The notes below the pieces were generated by a model. That model saw nothing but the letters and a program-made list of their open reading frames with translations. It searched no databases and was not told where the DNA came from. A stretch of DNA of 64,000 bases. It comes from Vespa crabro. Taxonomy: Eukaryota; Arthropoda; Insecta; Hymenoptera; Vespidae. Positions 33,204-46,035 of the stretch are shown piece after piece (within the stretch, counting starts at the first letter, position 1; each line of letters starts with the position of its first letter). The stretch covers positions 4,200,826-4,264,825 of the forward strand of contig NC_060971.1 in assembly GCF_910589235.1 (NCBI RefSeq), given 5' to 3'. The translations under genes were made by a program, and so were the position numbers.

Positions 33204-35816
33204 ACATACACACTTTCTGACACATGTACAGACACATATACATTCTCTCTCTCTTGTACTCGAATTTTAGGAAGCGTGGGAGTCCTGCAACGAGTACGCG
33301 GGACCGATCAGGCCGTCGTTACCGGTATCGGTAACAAGGGTACGTTCCGTGCGAAGGGTCGTTTCGTTGGAGGCTTTACTGTCGAGTCGGAGCTTCGACG
33401 TTTACCAGGATAACAGCCAGCACAGGATTAGAATCGTTTGGATCGGCTTGTACGTACAATCGTACGCTTGTTTCCAAAGCAAACGTGTTTCTCGTAAGTT
33501 TCAGTCTCTACGATCGTCACGTTTCTACGATACACGATAGATTATAATATGGGTCAAGAGAATGTACTTCGTGAAAATTTATATTAATTTCTTTGAATAT
33601 ATTTTCCATGAGCATACATTTGTCACGTTGACACATTCGATGCCATTTTCTTTTTCTCTTTCTTTCAATTTTTTATTTTTTCATTTATTTTTCTTTTTTT
33701 TTTCTATTTTTGTTTTTGTTCAACTTAAAGATCAGTAATCAGATCTGGTAGAACGACGGTATGAAAGGGAAAAAATTGATCGTTCATTCTGAAAAAGGAC
33801 TTCGCTCCTGGCGTCCATAGTAAAAACCCATAGAAGCTTCGATCTCGATCTTCCTCATGTCCTCTTACCCTAATCCAGAAGGCGTATAAACGAAATAGCT
33901 AGTTAGGTGATATTGGTATACGGCGTGTTGCGGCCGTATCCAATAGCATACATACAAATACGTTTTCGTCCTCGTCCCATGCAGACGTTGTACGATAGAG
34001 AACACCATGCTCTGAGACCCTTCCACGTTTAGTGTCAATTTATTCGGGATTCCTGAGATTCCGTAGGCTTTGCCTAGCGCGATCAGCCGCGCCCGTTTGC
34101 ATAATATCGTATTTATTTCGTCTTGTAACCGGGCGTGCGAGCCCTCTTTACTCTTTCGCCAACCCTCGTGCAACTCTCTCTTCTTCTCATACTCCTCTTC
34201 CCTCTCTCTCTCTCTCTTTACCTTCTTCTTATTCCTCTCTATGTTTTCCCCTCTTTCAAGGATCGCTCGCGTGGCACGCTCAGCCTGTTCGTAGACACGT
34301 CGTTTCGACTCTAGCGAATTTCACGCGAATGACGCCATATACGGGAACGTGGAATGGGCCATACGAGTTACAAGAAAATCCAGGAAGGTAGCTCCCTTTT
34401 TTTTTCTCTCCTTTTCTTTCCTTTTCTCTTCTCTTCTCTTCTCTTCTTTTCTTTTCTTTTCTTTTCTTTTCTCACTATCCCGGCAGCTTCTAACGCAATT
34501 TGGCTCGTGCGATATTGGATCGCTCGCGAAACCCTTCCTTCCGTAAACGTTCCCGTTCCCCCTTACTGTTAAAACGAATTTTACGTCTTGAAATTCAAAA
34601 TCTTTTACTTTACTTCTCGCTTTCTGTATCTACGCGATGAACAAAAAAAAAAAAAAAAAGGAAAGAAAAAAGAAAGAAAAGGAAAGAAAAGAAGAAGATA
34701 GAAAGAAAAGTGTCATGTACGCGTCGATGCAAATTACGAGGATATCAAAACGCAAATGCGATAAAGAAAGGTTGAACGCGGTATTCGTTATCGGCATTCG
34801 TTTCATGAATAAGCGTTCGAACATCCGTATCCGAGTCGAAGGAGCGGCCAAGTTCGATAAGGTGAATCGCCAAAGTCGTCCGGTTCGCTATCACCTATAT
34901 AGATACGCCTTATATCCTACATAATCCTGTGAGTTGTATTAATTTGAATACTTAGTCGCGCGTATGTATGTACATCGTTACACACAAATTCGAACTATCT
35001 AATTCTTCTGATCTATTTTTTGGTATCAAGTAATAGCTGACAATTGATAAATAACATCGTTATCTCCATATTTAAAAGAAAACATAATTAATAATTATTC
35101 CATTGGCATCTCAATTATCGTCCTCTGTACGATTCAAAAGGAAAAAAAAAAAGAAAAAAGAAAAAAAAAAATGAAAAAAAAAAGTTACATAAATATCTAT
35201 CTGTCTTACCTACCTAATCGAAAGAAATCGAATAACCCTCAATTATTTCGAAGGATCCATCCTCAAGAGCTTATATACGAATCGATGCACGAAGAAGTAA
35301 AGGAGGCGGAATTAAATTCCGACGGAGTTTCATATAATCCATGAAAATCGATGTGGATTGAGGAAGGCAAAGAAAAAAAAAAAAAAAAAAAGAGAAAGAA
35401 AAAAGAACATGAAAAGAAAAAAAAAACCAAGAAAAGAAGGAGGAAAGAAACAGAAAAAGAGAAACGAAAAGAAACAAAATGCATAAAAAAACGGAGGCGC
35501 GTGCTTAACGAGGCCGCAAATGGAATTATGCAAATCGGTTCGCGTCCTCGGCGATCGGTATCGTTGTCGGAGTCTTCGTAGGTTGGCCGGTATGCTGCGA
35601 TCCGCTGCGGAAACGAAGACGACAAAGCAAAATAAATAAAATAAAATGAAATTCGCTTTCATAAATCGCCATAAAAGTATGACGAAGGATCGGGACTTTT
35701 TCGATCGGGAACAATATTACCATGATTTCGAACGAAACGATCGTTGCCTTTGGGTGATTGTAAAATACAATATTCGTAATGAGTATGTTTGATAGCGAGT
35801 GGGTGTCCATGTGACT

Positions 35817-35817
<1 letters not shown>

Positions 35818-35872
<55 letters not shown>

Positions 35873-35873
35873 A
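35818..35873. repeat. (GA)n microsatellite
   Basis: GA array of about 55 bases with one GAAA interruption near the start. Confidence 0.96.
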
Positions 35874-36311
35874 ATAGTAGGCAGCAATCGGGCAGAGCAA
35901 CGTTTACAGAGACAGTACCCATAAGCTCACGCGTCGAAGAGTTTGAGTGATTGACGCGATCGGATGGAACAGATCGTGATGCGCGCGTAGAAAAGTGTTG
36001 ACCGCTCGTTCCGGGAACATACGTATGGCGACCAAGCCATTGACAGGTGCATAACGCTTTTAAACAAATAGGAACAAATTTCTCTCTTCCTCGTTCCTTC
36101 TCTCACTCTCTTTCATACATGTACACACTCTTTCGGTGTATCTATTTGTCTCTATCTCGCTTTCACCGACATCCTACTGTGCACGTATCGAAATGCATTT
36201 TTAAAGTTTACCCACGCGCGCCAATAAATATCGATACGCAACTATCTACGATCGTGACACGCGACGTATATACGTACGAATGTACATACATATGCGTGTG
36301 TATGTGTATGT

Positions 36312-36347
<36 letters not shown>

Positions 36348-36874
36348 GTATAATGAAACTCACGCTTTTAAAGAGACAACGTTTCATATTTTCTGATCCA
36401 TGTTCATTCGAACTCTCTCTCTCTCTCTCTTTCTCTCCCTTTTTTTGATTTTTTAAAATGTCCAATCTCGAGTTGAATTTGATCCGTGACTAACGACATC
36501 TTCCGGTAGCAGGGATGCCACGAAAAGAGAACCGAATTATAACTGAGAACGACTTTTCGAAGGATCGATGATCCATCATTCGTTGTTGGATGTTTGCTAA
36601 CGCGAGGATGCACCTGTGCTCGAGTGAGATTCCACTCGGACAGGTGATTGTCAGCGCTTCGGGCGGCTACCGGAAATCATGTTGGTGCTTCGTTGTTTAC
36701 GCGAGAAAAATTTGATTGGAATGCTTCGTTTATCGTGTATAAATTGTTTCCTAACAAGGATACACGGCCATGCAATCTTTAGTATTTCATAATTAAACTG
36801 TTTGAATGTCACGGAGGGCGATTGCGTTGTTTACTTTTCATGTCGAAAAGTGCCAGAGCATCAACGGATCGCAC

Positions 36875-36884
36875 GTTGCGCAAT
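36875..36884. promoter_or_regulatory. Perfect C/EBP consensus palindrome
   Basis: GTTGCGCAAT matches RTTGCGYAAY exactly. It sits about 30 bases left of the diverged direct duplication at 36915-36995. Confidence 0.45.
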
Positions 36885-36914
36885 TGACGATGCGCTCGGA
36901 TTTATCGACGTGCG

Positions 36915-36995
36915 TTGAAATAAGCGCTATCGCGACGCTTCGAGTTTTTCAATATCAATTGAAACAAGCGCTATCGCGCCGCTTGACACTTTTCG
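36915..36995. repeat. Two-copy diverged direct repeat, 44-base offset
   Basis: Copies start at 36915 and 36959. Shared order: TTGAAA, AAGCGCTATCGCG, CGCTT, TTTTC, with a few substitutions and one indel. Confidence 0.85.
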
Positions 36996-37018
36996 ACAAG
37001 ATTCTTTTTTTCTCTCTT

Positions 37019-37056
37019 TCTTTTTTTTTCTTTTTTTTTTTTTTTTTTTTTTTTTA
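37019..37056. repeat. Poly-T tract
   Basis: About 38 bases of T with a single C; on the minus strand a poly-A run. I see no clear target-site duplication, so I do not call a retroelement tail. Confidence 0.92.
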
Positions 37057-37059
37057 ATA

Positions 37060-38200
37060 GCAGTCAAACGTTTAAGAAATACAAGAGATCCGTTATCTAT
37101 AGATAATTTTTTATATCGTTGAAGATACAAAAAAAATATATATATTATTATATCTATATGTCATTAAAAAACGTTTTGTTTCGATGAAAGAAATCGTTTA
37201 TAAGAATTATTTATAAAAGATTGTTTAATAATTATTAACGATGCATTGATAAAATAAAGAAAAATTTGATCTTTAAAATGATTTTTTTGTTTCAAGTCTT
37301 TAAGATTTTTAATTTCGGAGATATTCTCATTTAAGTAAAAAAGAATTTACATTAATCTATATAATTTTATCTTTAATGAGCATTGACCTATTAACCTACA
37401 TAAATTCTGGGAATTTACTTGAGTCATTTAGCTGTACATAAAGTAAACACACTTTTTACTACCATTACTACGTAGTACTATTATACATATGGGTTGCGTA
37501 TTACGCGAATTATGAATGGTAATCTTTTGGAAGACGATATCTTGGAAACAAAAAGTCATAGAGACCTGAAACCAAAACCATTTTAAAGGAAAAATTATCC
37601 TTTATTTGTTTAAATACCATTGATATAATAAAAAATAATCTCGTGAATTTTTATACACACACAAACACACATATATATATATATAATTGTTTGGCATGAT
37701 AAAAAATTAAAAGTTGAACGTAATAAATTTGAAGTAAAAGTTTCATTTTTAACTTATAATAAGCTCTCATCCTGATACAAGTACACGAGTAATATGAACG
37801 TTTTATTAAGATAAAATATAAATTATTTAAACAAATATATTTTACGATGATAATTTATACAAAAAGAAAAAAAAAAAAAAAAAAGAAAAAAAGAAATTTT
37901 TAACTTCAAAATATATACCTTCTTAATTCATATGAATAGCTTTAACTCGTATATGTTTGCGTAGTTATATGAAATATGTATCCTTCAATCAGAAATATCG
38001 TAAATTGGGAATCGAATTTATTCGAAAATTCGCATTGAAGAGCACATAACGTCAAGCGTAACATATCGAGCGATAAAAAAATGACGGCTCATGAAATTTT
38101 ACGAATCCATCACCCTCGGCGAATGGGTTCTTGTTCGGCCAACTATCATAACACCATTGATTTTCATCGACGTAATCAGCAGTTTATCCAATCATCGCTT
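37060..38200. other. AT-rich, microsatellite-poor island
   Basis: About 1.1 kb is strongly AT-rich with only short TA, CA and A runs, unlike the GA/CT-dense flanks. It contains a perfect 12-base palindrome (TACTACGTAGTA, 37466-37477) and no long open frame. It could be a matrix-attachment-like region, an old decayed insertion or simply an isochore change; the sequence does not decide. Confidence 0.6.
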
Positions 38201-39001
38201 TTATCGTTGATCGCCGGCGTTATATGACCGTCAACGAAATATACCAAATATTATCCCGTAAACGTCGTGGCTCACGACCTTTTTGCTGGATAACAAAATA
38301 AAAAAATGTAAAAAAAAAGAAAAGAAAAGACAAAAGAAAGAAAGAAAAACAAAACGAAACGAAACACAAAATAAAAGCAAAAAGAGAGAGAATCGTGAGT
38401 AGAACATAATAAAGAATATAAAAGGAAAGACTAAACGAGATACTTTTTAGCTTTCTCATTCGCGTATCGTCACGTTTCCAGTTGGTCGCAAGAAAGTACA
38501 TTGAACGACAGAGAAAAGTAAGTAGGAACAAAGACAAGTAGAAAAAGAAAGAAAGAAAGAAAGAAAGAAGGAAGGAAGGAAAGGTGAATCGTCGTAACGA
38601 ACAGCCGCTCCGCGTATCGTGCCGCACCGTGCCGCACCGCGCCGTAAAGGAAGTCGATTATTTCGCGATGCTCCCGGAGCCCTGTTGTCTCGGTCAATTA
38701 AGTTTGCGAAATTCTGCGGTGCACTGGAACACGCCGCCATTCGTCGACTCGGCGCCATCGTCATCGTTCTCGTCCCCGTACTAGTCATCGTGGGCGATTC
38801 ACGAGGCAAAAAGCAGAACCGTCGACGTCGTCATTATCGTTATTTAATATCCCGGTCATTAGCGCGTCCTGCCGTGCCACTCGAAAGTGTTGTTTATGTA
38901 CTCATCCTGGGCTTTTAGCTCGCGCCGCGAATCCTTTCGGGACGATCGTTTCGCCGCGCTTTTTCTACGTATGTATTTGTGTCTGTGTATATATCTGTCT
39001 G

Positions 39002-39034
<33 letters not shown>

Positions 39035-39393
39035 GTATATGTATGTGTGCGTGTACGTGTGCGTATGCATCGTGAGTGTTGAAAGAAAGAGAGAAAGAGA
39101 GAGAAAGCGAGAGGAGAGATAGAGAGAGAGAGAGAAGGAAAGATTATAGAGAGAACAAACGCGATGGGTTAATTATCGTTGTCTTGAATCGAGCCATACA
39201 TTCGTCCCTTCCCCTCCCATCTGTACGATCCACAGGAGAAAAGTTATGTATCGGCTACTGGCGTGTGCGAGCACCAACGCGAACGAGAGATCGTTAGCTC
39301 GAGAAAAAGAGATCATATCGAGGACCACGAGGAAAAAGGGAACTAATTTTCAAAGAGTTATTTCTCTTTCTTTCTATCTCTCTCTATTTCTCC

Positions 39394-39427
<34 letters not shown>

Positions 39428-39612
39428 GTCTCTCTGTCTCTATCAGTTGTGCCATGAGAAACTTAGTTCCTTTTTTTCCTTTTTTTTCTTTTTTATTCGT
39501 CTTCAACGTAGAAAATATCGAGTTGTTCTCATGAATTTCTTTAAAAATATTAAAATCAACATATCGAAGCTATTCACAGAGGTTGAACGCTTTAGGCTCG
39601 AGCGTAAAGCGT

Positions 39613-39696
39613 AGATTGACAGGCGGATATTTTTATGCGAAGCCCCATTCGATAATCCGTACGCTGTTTTATGGCTGCCGCCCGAGGTGACGTCAC
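39613..39696. promoter_or_regulatory. Candidate regulatory cluster: PBC-Meis-like site, TTTTATGG, perfect CRE
   Basis: AGATTGACAG at 39613-39622 matches nine of ten bases of the PBC-Meis composite consensus TGATTGACAG. TTTTATGGC (about 39667) is a posterior-Hox/Caudal type core. GTGACGTCAC at 39687-39696 is a perfect palindromic CRE. All lie in 84 bases of unique sequence. Site identities come from known consensus motifs; function is inference. Confidence 0.4.
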
Positions 39697-40490
39697 ACGA
39701 ATAACGCATGAATTTCCACTATCCCTCGTTGTTGGCGTACGTTCGCGTCGACTCCGACGCGACTGTGTTCGTGATTCGGTGAGAATGCGAAAGAGAGATA
39801 GGAGAGTGAGAAAGAGAGAGAGAGAGAGAGAGAGAGAAACACACGGATTCGAAATTTAGCTCTCGCCACCCATTACGTTCCTTCTCATGCTTTCTCTCTC
39901 TCTCTCTCTCTCTCTCTACGTTTTTACCGTCCTGGTTATTGACAGATGATGCTTTTCCACGATCGCGATACGCGAACGAGCTCTCTGCGGTTTACCACAG
40001 CGCCGATATAAACGTGCGATAATACGCGACTCGACGATCACTGTTGTTGGATATTCCAATAGAATATTATCCATAAAATTAGGATCCGTCTCGAGTAGAG
40101 CATTTTATCGATCTGGAAGAAGAGAGGGAAAAAAGAAAAAATAATGTCATAATCCTTTTGCATTTCTTTCTTCAGTAATTCGTCGTATAATATGTTTCAA
40201 AGTGATAATTTGTAAGGAACCAAACGTCTAATAAAAAAAAAAAAAAAAAAATAAAAGAAAAAAGAAAAAAAAAAATTGCGTTCATCTCGAAACCACGATC
40301 ACAATTTCTATGATCATGTTTACAGTGGACGATCGTTCAGAATGTTTGGCTCAACGAGTTTGAGACCGACACGATTCATAGGTACCCTGCACCTGGATCG
40401 AAAATTCGAAGACGCTGGCAGGTGTTCGTTAGTCCCTCGCCCTTTTATCTTACAACTACAACCCGAAAGAGAATACTTTTTCTTCCTCCT

Positions 40491-40498
40491 TGATTGAT
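40491..40498. promoter_or_regulatory. Exd-Hox type site TGATTGAT
   Basis: Exact match to the Labial/Proboscipedia-Exd consensus TGATTGAT. Single occurrence in unique sequence; eight bases is weak evidence alone. Confidence 0.2.
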
Positions 40499-40732
40499 CC
40501 TTTTTCTTACGTACGATGTTTATCTATCGTCGTAGATGATATATAAAATTTTCATTCTTTTTTTTTTATCAATTGTCTTAGAATGATTCCTTTCGAACGA
40601 ATGTTTTTATCAGACTCTAACGAATCGACAATTAGCACTAGTGATTAGAAATTAAACTTCAATTACATATATATATATATATCGATTGTTCGATCGTTCT
40701 TGGTATCATCGAGAGGAAGAGTAATAAGGATA

Positions 40733-40806
40733 TTCATCGTCGTCGTCGTCGTCATTATCGTCATCGTCGTCGTCGTTGTCGTCATCGTCATCGTCATCGT
40801 CGTCGT
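40733..40806. repeat. (CGT)/(CAT) mixed trinucleotide array
   Basis: CGT and CAT units (GAC/GAT on the minus strand) over about 74 bases. On the minus strand it translates as poly-Asp/Asn, but no Meis exon sequence follows. Confidence 0.94.
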
Positions 40807-40977
40807 TAGAACGTATGGCAGTAACACAGTGGCTACCTGAAACTATTCACTACGTTGATACAGAGGCTCTCGCATGTACGAGCCCATAGGTTTGTACCAA
40901 CAGACGTGATACAGAATATATGAATAATAATGGCTTAGCTGTATCGCGAAATCCACCGGCACGACTCGTCGTCGTTG

Positions 40978-41104
<127 letters not shown>

Positions 41105-41897
41105 TTCACTCACTCTACTCTCTCATGTCATCCTCCTCCAACAGTCAGTCCATACTAGCACACTTCGGGACAGCTCTGAGAGCTATGATGCAGCACGAGA
41201 CCGCGATACGTCGCGATTCGCTCTGATTAGCGACTATCTGTAATAACGATACCCATCTCGCGTACCTCCGATACGATCAAAGACCATCATCTCTCTGTAA
41301 CATCTCGCTGGATGCTGCGCGTTGTTAGATCTCCAAGAAATATGATTCAGAAAAAGTTTCTCAAAGATATTCAGTTCGCCATAAATAATAAGGGAACTTC
41401 AATTTTTTTGTTTTTTTCTTTCTTCTTTTTTTTTTCCTTTTGCAAAGAGAAAATTAGTATTTTCGATGAACGCTACTAAATCCATTTGTTGAGAATATAA
41501 AAAGAAAAAGAAAATAAGAAAAATGAATAAAACAAAACAAAAGAATGAAAGGAAAAATAATACTAAGAGAAGCGTTAAAAAAAAAAAAAAAAAGAAGAAA
41601 AGAGAAAAAAAAACGGAAAAAAAGAAAAAAAGAAAAGAAATAAAAACCAAGTCTCTCCCTTATAGTGCGGCGAGTCCTCAAAGTGGCCGGGCATGATCGA
41701 TGCGGGCAATCGTCCGTTCGATTTTTCAGAGTATCCACGCTCCCCTCGCTTTACGTTCTTCTCTATCTCTCTCTGGCACACAAGACCCATAAGATATATT
41801 ATGGTACGAAGTGTTATAAATACGGTTTATAGAAGCGTGCAGCACACGCGGTGCATTAATGCGGCTGATTGCCCGTACATCACGATGCGGCTCTCTC

Positions 41898-41928
<31 letters not shown>

Positions 41929-42439
41929 CTTTATCTCTATCTCTCTTTCTCTTTCACCAGCTATATACACATTCCCCCTATATTATATACTATCTAGGTA
42001 TACCTGTCTCTCTTACACATGCACGATTTTACGGGATAGGCGGTTAGTTACGGGCAGTGGTCGCGAGCATTATTAAAATATTAGGTCAACTCTCTTCGAG
42101 ATATAAAATGCATATCGAACGACTATCGAAAATTTCCTCTCTTTTCATCTTTGTCCTCGTTGGTTACGGTGTCGACTGACTCTCTCGAAGGCTCGAAGGG
42201 CCCGAAGGCGCGAGCATCGAGTTCGAGTTTCGCGGGGGTGAGGTAGGAGAAGGCTCGTTACGAGTATCCTTTCACGGACCCCTAAGTGGACGTCGAGTTC
42301 GTTAGAGAGGCCCTTCCATGAGATCGCGGAAGATGAACAGGGTGAAGGCGGGAGATGCATGGGCTCGTGTTTCCACAAAGAGATATGGCTCTCGCTTAGA
42401 CTCCAATGAGCCGCGAATCGACCTCTCTCACTCTCTCTC

Positions 42440-42478
<39 letters not shown>

Positions 42479-42540
42479 ATTTATTTTTTCTCATATACCT
42501 TTAACGGTACATTTTTATATACGGAAAGATCTATCCTTTC

Positions 42541-42600
42541 TTTCTTCCTTTCTTTTCTTTTTTCCTTCCTTCCTTCCTTCCTTCCTTCCTTCCTTCTTTC
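42541..42600. repeat. (CCTT)n array
   Basis: CTTT/CCTT sequence ending in about eight perfect CCTT units. Confidence 0.95.
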
Positions 42601-42893
42601 CATTCATATTATATACTTTAATTTCATCCTTAGTGTTCTCCGTAACGCGTTAATTTATTACAAAAGCATTGCTCGCCCACGAAGTTAACGTCTCCAAGGA
42701 TAGAGCCTAAAGGCACAATGACTAAGCGTTTCCTATCCTCTCTCTTTCTCTTTCTCTCTCTCTCTTTATCCTTCTCTTCGTTTATCCTTTCGACTCGCTT
42801 GTCTCCACAATCCTTTAGTCACTCGAAAGTGACTTAGACGAGCGATAAAGAATTATCGGGTACGTACGTACGTACATATGTAGGTACTTACTG

Positions 42894-42933
<40 letters not shown>

Positions 42934-43152
42934 TGAGAAAAAATGAAAGAAGAAAAAAAGAAAGAAAGAAAGAAAGAATGGAGTACGTGGAAAAAAAATA
43001 TTATAATTCGTTATGGAATAACAACATTAAAAACGAAATTATTTTTCGTGATACCTCGAGCACGTTGAATACGCCTATGCATCATCCTCCTCCGGAAATT
43101 ACTTCCTCCTTGGAGGCTCGCGTAGAACGACGGGACGAACTCACGAATCTAT

Positions 43153-43367
43153 ATGAATTATGGTAGTGAATTTAAAAGCAATGAGACAAGAGAGGAATCA
43201 AGTCCGAGTCAGTTACTTGCAAAATTTGCATCGTCGACGTTTAATGCCAAGACCGCGTCTAAACGTTTGATACATAGGCTAGTATCTGGTAGCAAGGCAT
43301 GTTACCGTGGACCCCGTCGTGTCTCAACATTTTCGTTTACACGAGCGCTAATCGCAAAGGCAACTCT

Positions 43368-43398
<31 letters not shown>

Positions 43399-43740
43399 AG
43401 TCGTCGTCGTCGTCGACGTCACTACACTCGTCGTAGCCCAACCCTCGACGCCTCCACAGCCAAGTGCCAAAACGGAAATAGAAGACTCGCGTGGCCCTCC
43501 TCCTTTTCCTCCCTCGCCATGCCATTTTTTCTCTTTTATTTCTCCTTTTTTCTTTTTTTTTCTTTTTTTTTCTTTTTTTTCTTTTTGTTCCTTTCTGTTG
43601 CGGATACGCACGAGACCGAGAGCGGAAATATTTCTTTCGTGCACGGTTGTTCAACGGAAGAGACTAATTTCGTGTTTGAAATGGCGAACTCTAACGATCA
43701 TTCGGTTATCTGTTCTACGTATAATACTTTGAAACGTTAA
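43153..43740 (+). other. Unassigned ORF candidate, 195 residues spanning repeats
   Basis: ATG-started. The first 72 residues are complex (MNYGSEFKSNETREESSPSQ, later LIHRLVSGSKACY), then comes poly-Arg from the CGT array, then Phe-rich sequence from a T-rich tract, then a complex 45-residue tail. The repeats keep the frame open, so the length is not strong evidence. Not recognised. Confidence 0.08.
43366..43415. repeat. (CGT)n trinucleotide array
   Basis: About 16 CGT units with one AGT interruption near 43399; lies inside an open plus-strand frame as poly-Arg. Confidence 0.96.
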
Positions 43741-43779
43741 AGAGGATACGTCGGATAGATCGATGGACGTATGGTTGAA

Positions 43780-43812
<33 letters not shown>

Positions 43813-45437
43813 AATAAAAAAAAACAAAAAAGAAATCAATCAATTTTGTTATATATCTTTTCTTCCCCTTTTTTCTTGTTTCTTTTTTTTTTTTTTTGTT
43901 TTTTTTTTATTTTACAATATCCATAGATTCACGTCACTTTTGTTTTTCCTTATGTATTAAAACAAGAACCCAAGAGAAAACGCACGAAATTTCTTCTCTT
44001 CGAGACCCGTTGGCGTGGAAGCCCGAAGATGGCAGGACGAAGTGGTTCGAATAAAAAAATATGAGCGCGCTCGGTTGGCAGCAGACGCGGTGCCCTGAGG
44101 CGCCGTAAGTATGCCCTAAGTGCATTTAACGATTATTTTATATTAACGGGTGAATTTATTAGCGGCCTCCATTATCGGGGTTCGGTTGAGACTACTCTCT
44201 CACTCTCTCTCTCTCTCTCTTTTTCTTTTTCTCTCTCAAGTATGCTTTTGGCCTTACCTAAGTACGAAGAAGTGTACGCGAGAAAAAGACAAGAAAAGAG
44301 AGAGAGAGACAGAGGCAGAGACAGAGACAGAGACAGAGAGATAGAGAGAGAGAAAGGAAAAGACTAGTTGAGTTAACACCAACCTCCGGTGTCTTTATCT
44401 CGAGGCGGTGGACCGCCTTTTGTTTCACCTCGAAGGTCCCTGAATACTTCAGAAGGCGTCCAGCCTCGTAGTGATATCGACTACCCTCGTTAATTCACGA
44501 CTCTCCACCGCAACGTAAATTCATTTACCTTCTAACACTACGACCACTTTTTTCTTCCTTCTTCACCTTTCTTATTCCCTCTTCTACTTTTACTGTTTTC
44601 TTTTCTTTCTCTCTCTCTCTCTCTCTCTCTCTCCCCCTCTCTCTCTCTCTCTCTGTTCGCTCTCCGATAATGCTACTATCGAGCAAAATAAAGCAACTTT
44701 TCTTTTTTCTTGTGTGTGTGTGTGTGTGTATGTGTATTTTTTTTTTCCTTTTCCGTTTTCTTTTCCTTTAGCGAACGTAAAAGAAATAAAGGGAAAAAGA
44801 GAGAAGCAAATTTCTTCCAATGGAAAGGGGAAACAACGAATTAATAACGTCTTCGTGTAGTATAGAAAAAGGGATATAAAGAGAAAGAGAAAGAGAGCGA
44901 TAGAGGAAAGCAAAATTCATCCCATTCGCGAGGAATACATAGGCACGGGTGAGTCTCTGGTGGGTAACTAAGGCCTCTTTTCAATCCCCGCGAACGAGAT
45001 GGGGCTGCTACCGTGGTTTTTGAGGACCACGTTCAACCGTAGGACTATCTTGCAAGAAGTAGAGAGAAAGAGAGCGAGAGACAGAGAGAAAGAGAAAGAA
45101 AGAGTGAGTGAGTGAGATAGAACTACGAAGGTTCTCCAGTTGGTAGCCAAAGAGATGTTGGAAAGGGGTTGGAAGAAGGAGGTCGTGGGCAGGATGTTAT
45201 GCCGCCCCTGGGAGCAGCTCTGATGGGGATATGGGCCTCGGAGGCCTACTCTTTCTACCCAGTTTCCGCGTCCCGTTTTCTTTCCATTCTATTCCATAAT
45301 ACGCTCGGAGATGTATACGTCCTGCAGGACGCCCGCAAAATACGTTCTAGATTGCATTCGGATATACGGAGATTCATGATGAGAAGGATAAGAGAAGGGA
45401 GGTGAGGAAGAGAAAAGAGAACTGAGGGATAGGAGAG

Positions 45438-45474
<37 letters not shown>

Positions 45475-45754
45475 GGGATAAACGTTGTAGAAACCAGAAG
45501 AAGAAGAAATCCTTATGCGAGAGATCGAGCTGGGATTTTGCAAAGGGGGGGCCCTTCCAACGATTACCTTTCGCATCGACGATTTACCGTCGATTCCATG
45601 GAACGGAGGATCGCGTACGCGAATCTCAGCGTGAATCTACTTACGGGAAATCGGGAAGGAAAGCTTCATCCACGTGTGCGAGACTTACCTGTAACAAAAA
45701 GAAAGAGAGAGGAAGAATTATTCGACTGATCGAACGAGAAAATGGTCTTTACCT

Positions 45755-45764
<10 letters not shown>

Positions 45765-45812
<48 letters not shown>
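45765..45812. repeat. Compound (TA)n(TG)n array
   Basis: TA about 33 bases then TG about 15 bases; same organisation as 3832-3891. Confidence 0.95.
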
Positions 45813-45813
<1 letters not shown>

Positions 45814-46000
45814 TATGTATATGTACGTATATATTATCAACCATTCCTATCGTTGCACAGTAGCATATACGCAAAAGACAAAGATCTGTATGGTTGTATG
45901 GAGAAAAGCTAAGAGAGAAAGAGATAGAAGAGATCGGCTCTCGCGGTAGGGATCAAGCATGAATCTTGTAGAACTCTTGAAAGGAAGAAGAGAAACCATG

Positions 46001-46035
46001 GTAATTAATAAACCGGTATGCTAATTTCTCGAGGA
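46001..46035. repeat. Copy 1 of a duplicated octamer-containing element
   Basis: Carries ATTAATAAAC, then ATGCTAAT (exact POU octamer ATGCWAAT, 46018-46025), then CTCGAGGA. Copy 2 lies at 46663-46696 in the same orientation. Confidence 0.75.

Larger units (their letters stand above)
32375..35100. other. Segment overview: unique sequence around a CT array
   Basis: 32400-32870 is repeat-free, CpG-rich, and carries a cluster of TCAGT initiator-like pentamers. 33149-33199 is a CT array followed by 33260-33540 of unique sequence open in two plus-strand frames. 33560-33760 is T-rich. 33780-34400 is unique with no recognised gene. 34930-35110 is AT-rich. Confidence 0.65.

Noticed and set aside
37019..37056. 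Poly-T as the tail of a minus-strand retroposon
   Set aside because: No recognisable element body next to it and no target-site duplication seen.
38619..38918. 99-codon plus-strand frame with a hydrophobic stretch (GAIVIVLVPVLVIVG) and Arg-rich tail
   Set aside because: Begins at a GTG with no ATG, and the opposite strand is equally open; looks like CpG-rich chance sequence.
40733..40806. Asp-rich minus-strand stretch that could mimic the acidic region before the Meis homeodomain
   Set aside because: It is a GAC/GAT microsatellite, and the sequence after it does not read KKRGIFPKVATN or anything similar.
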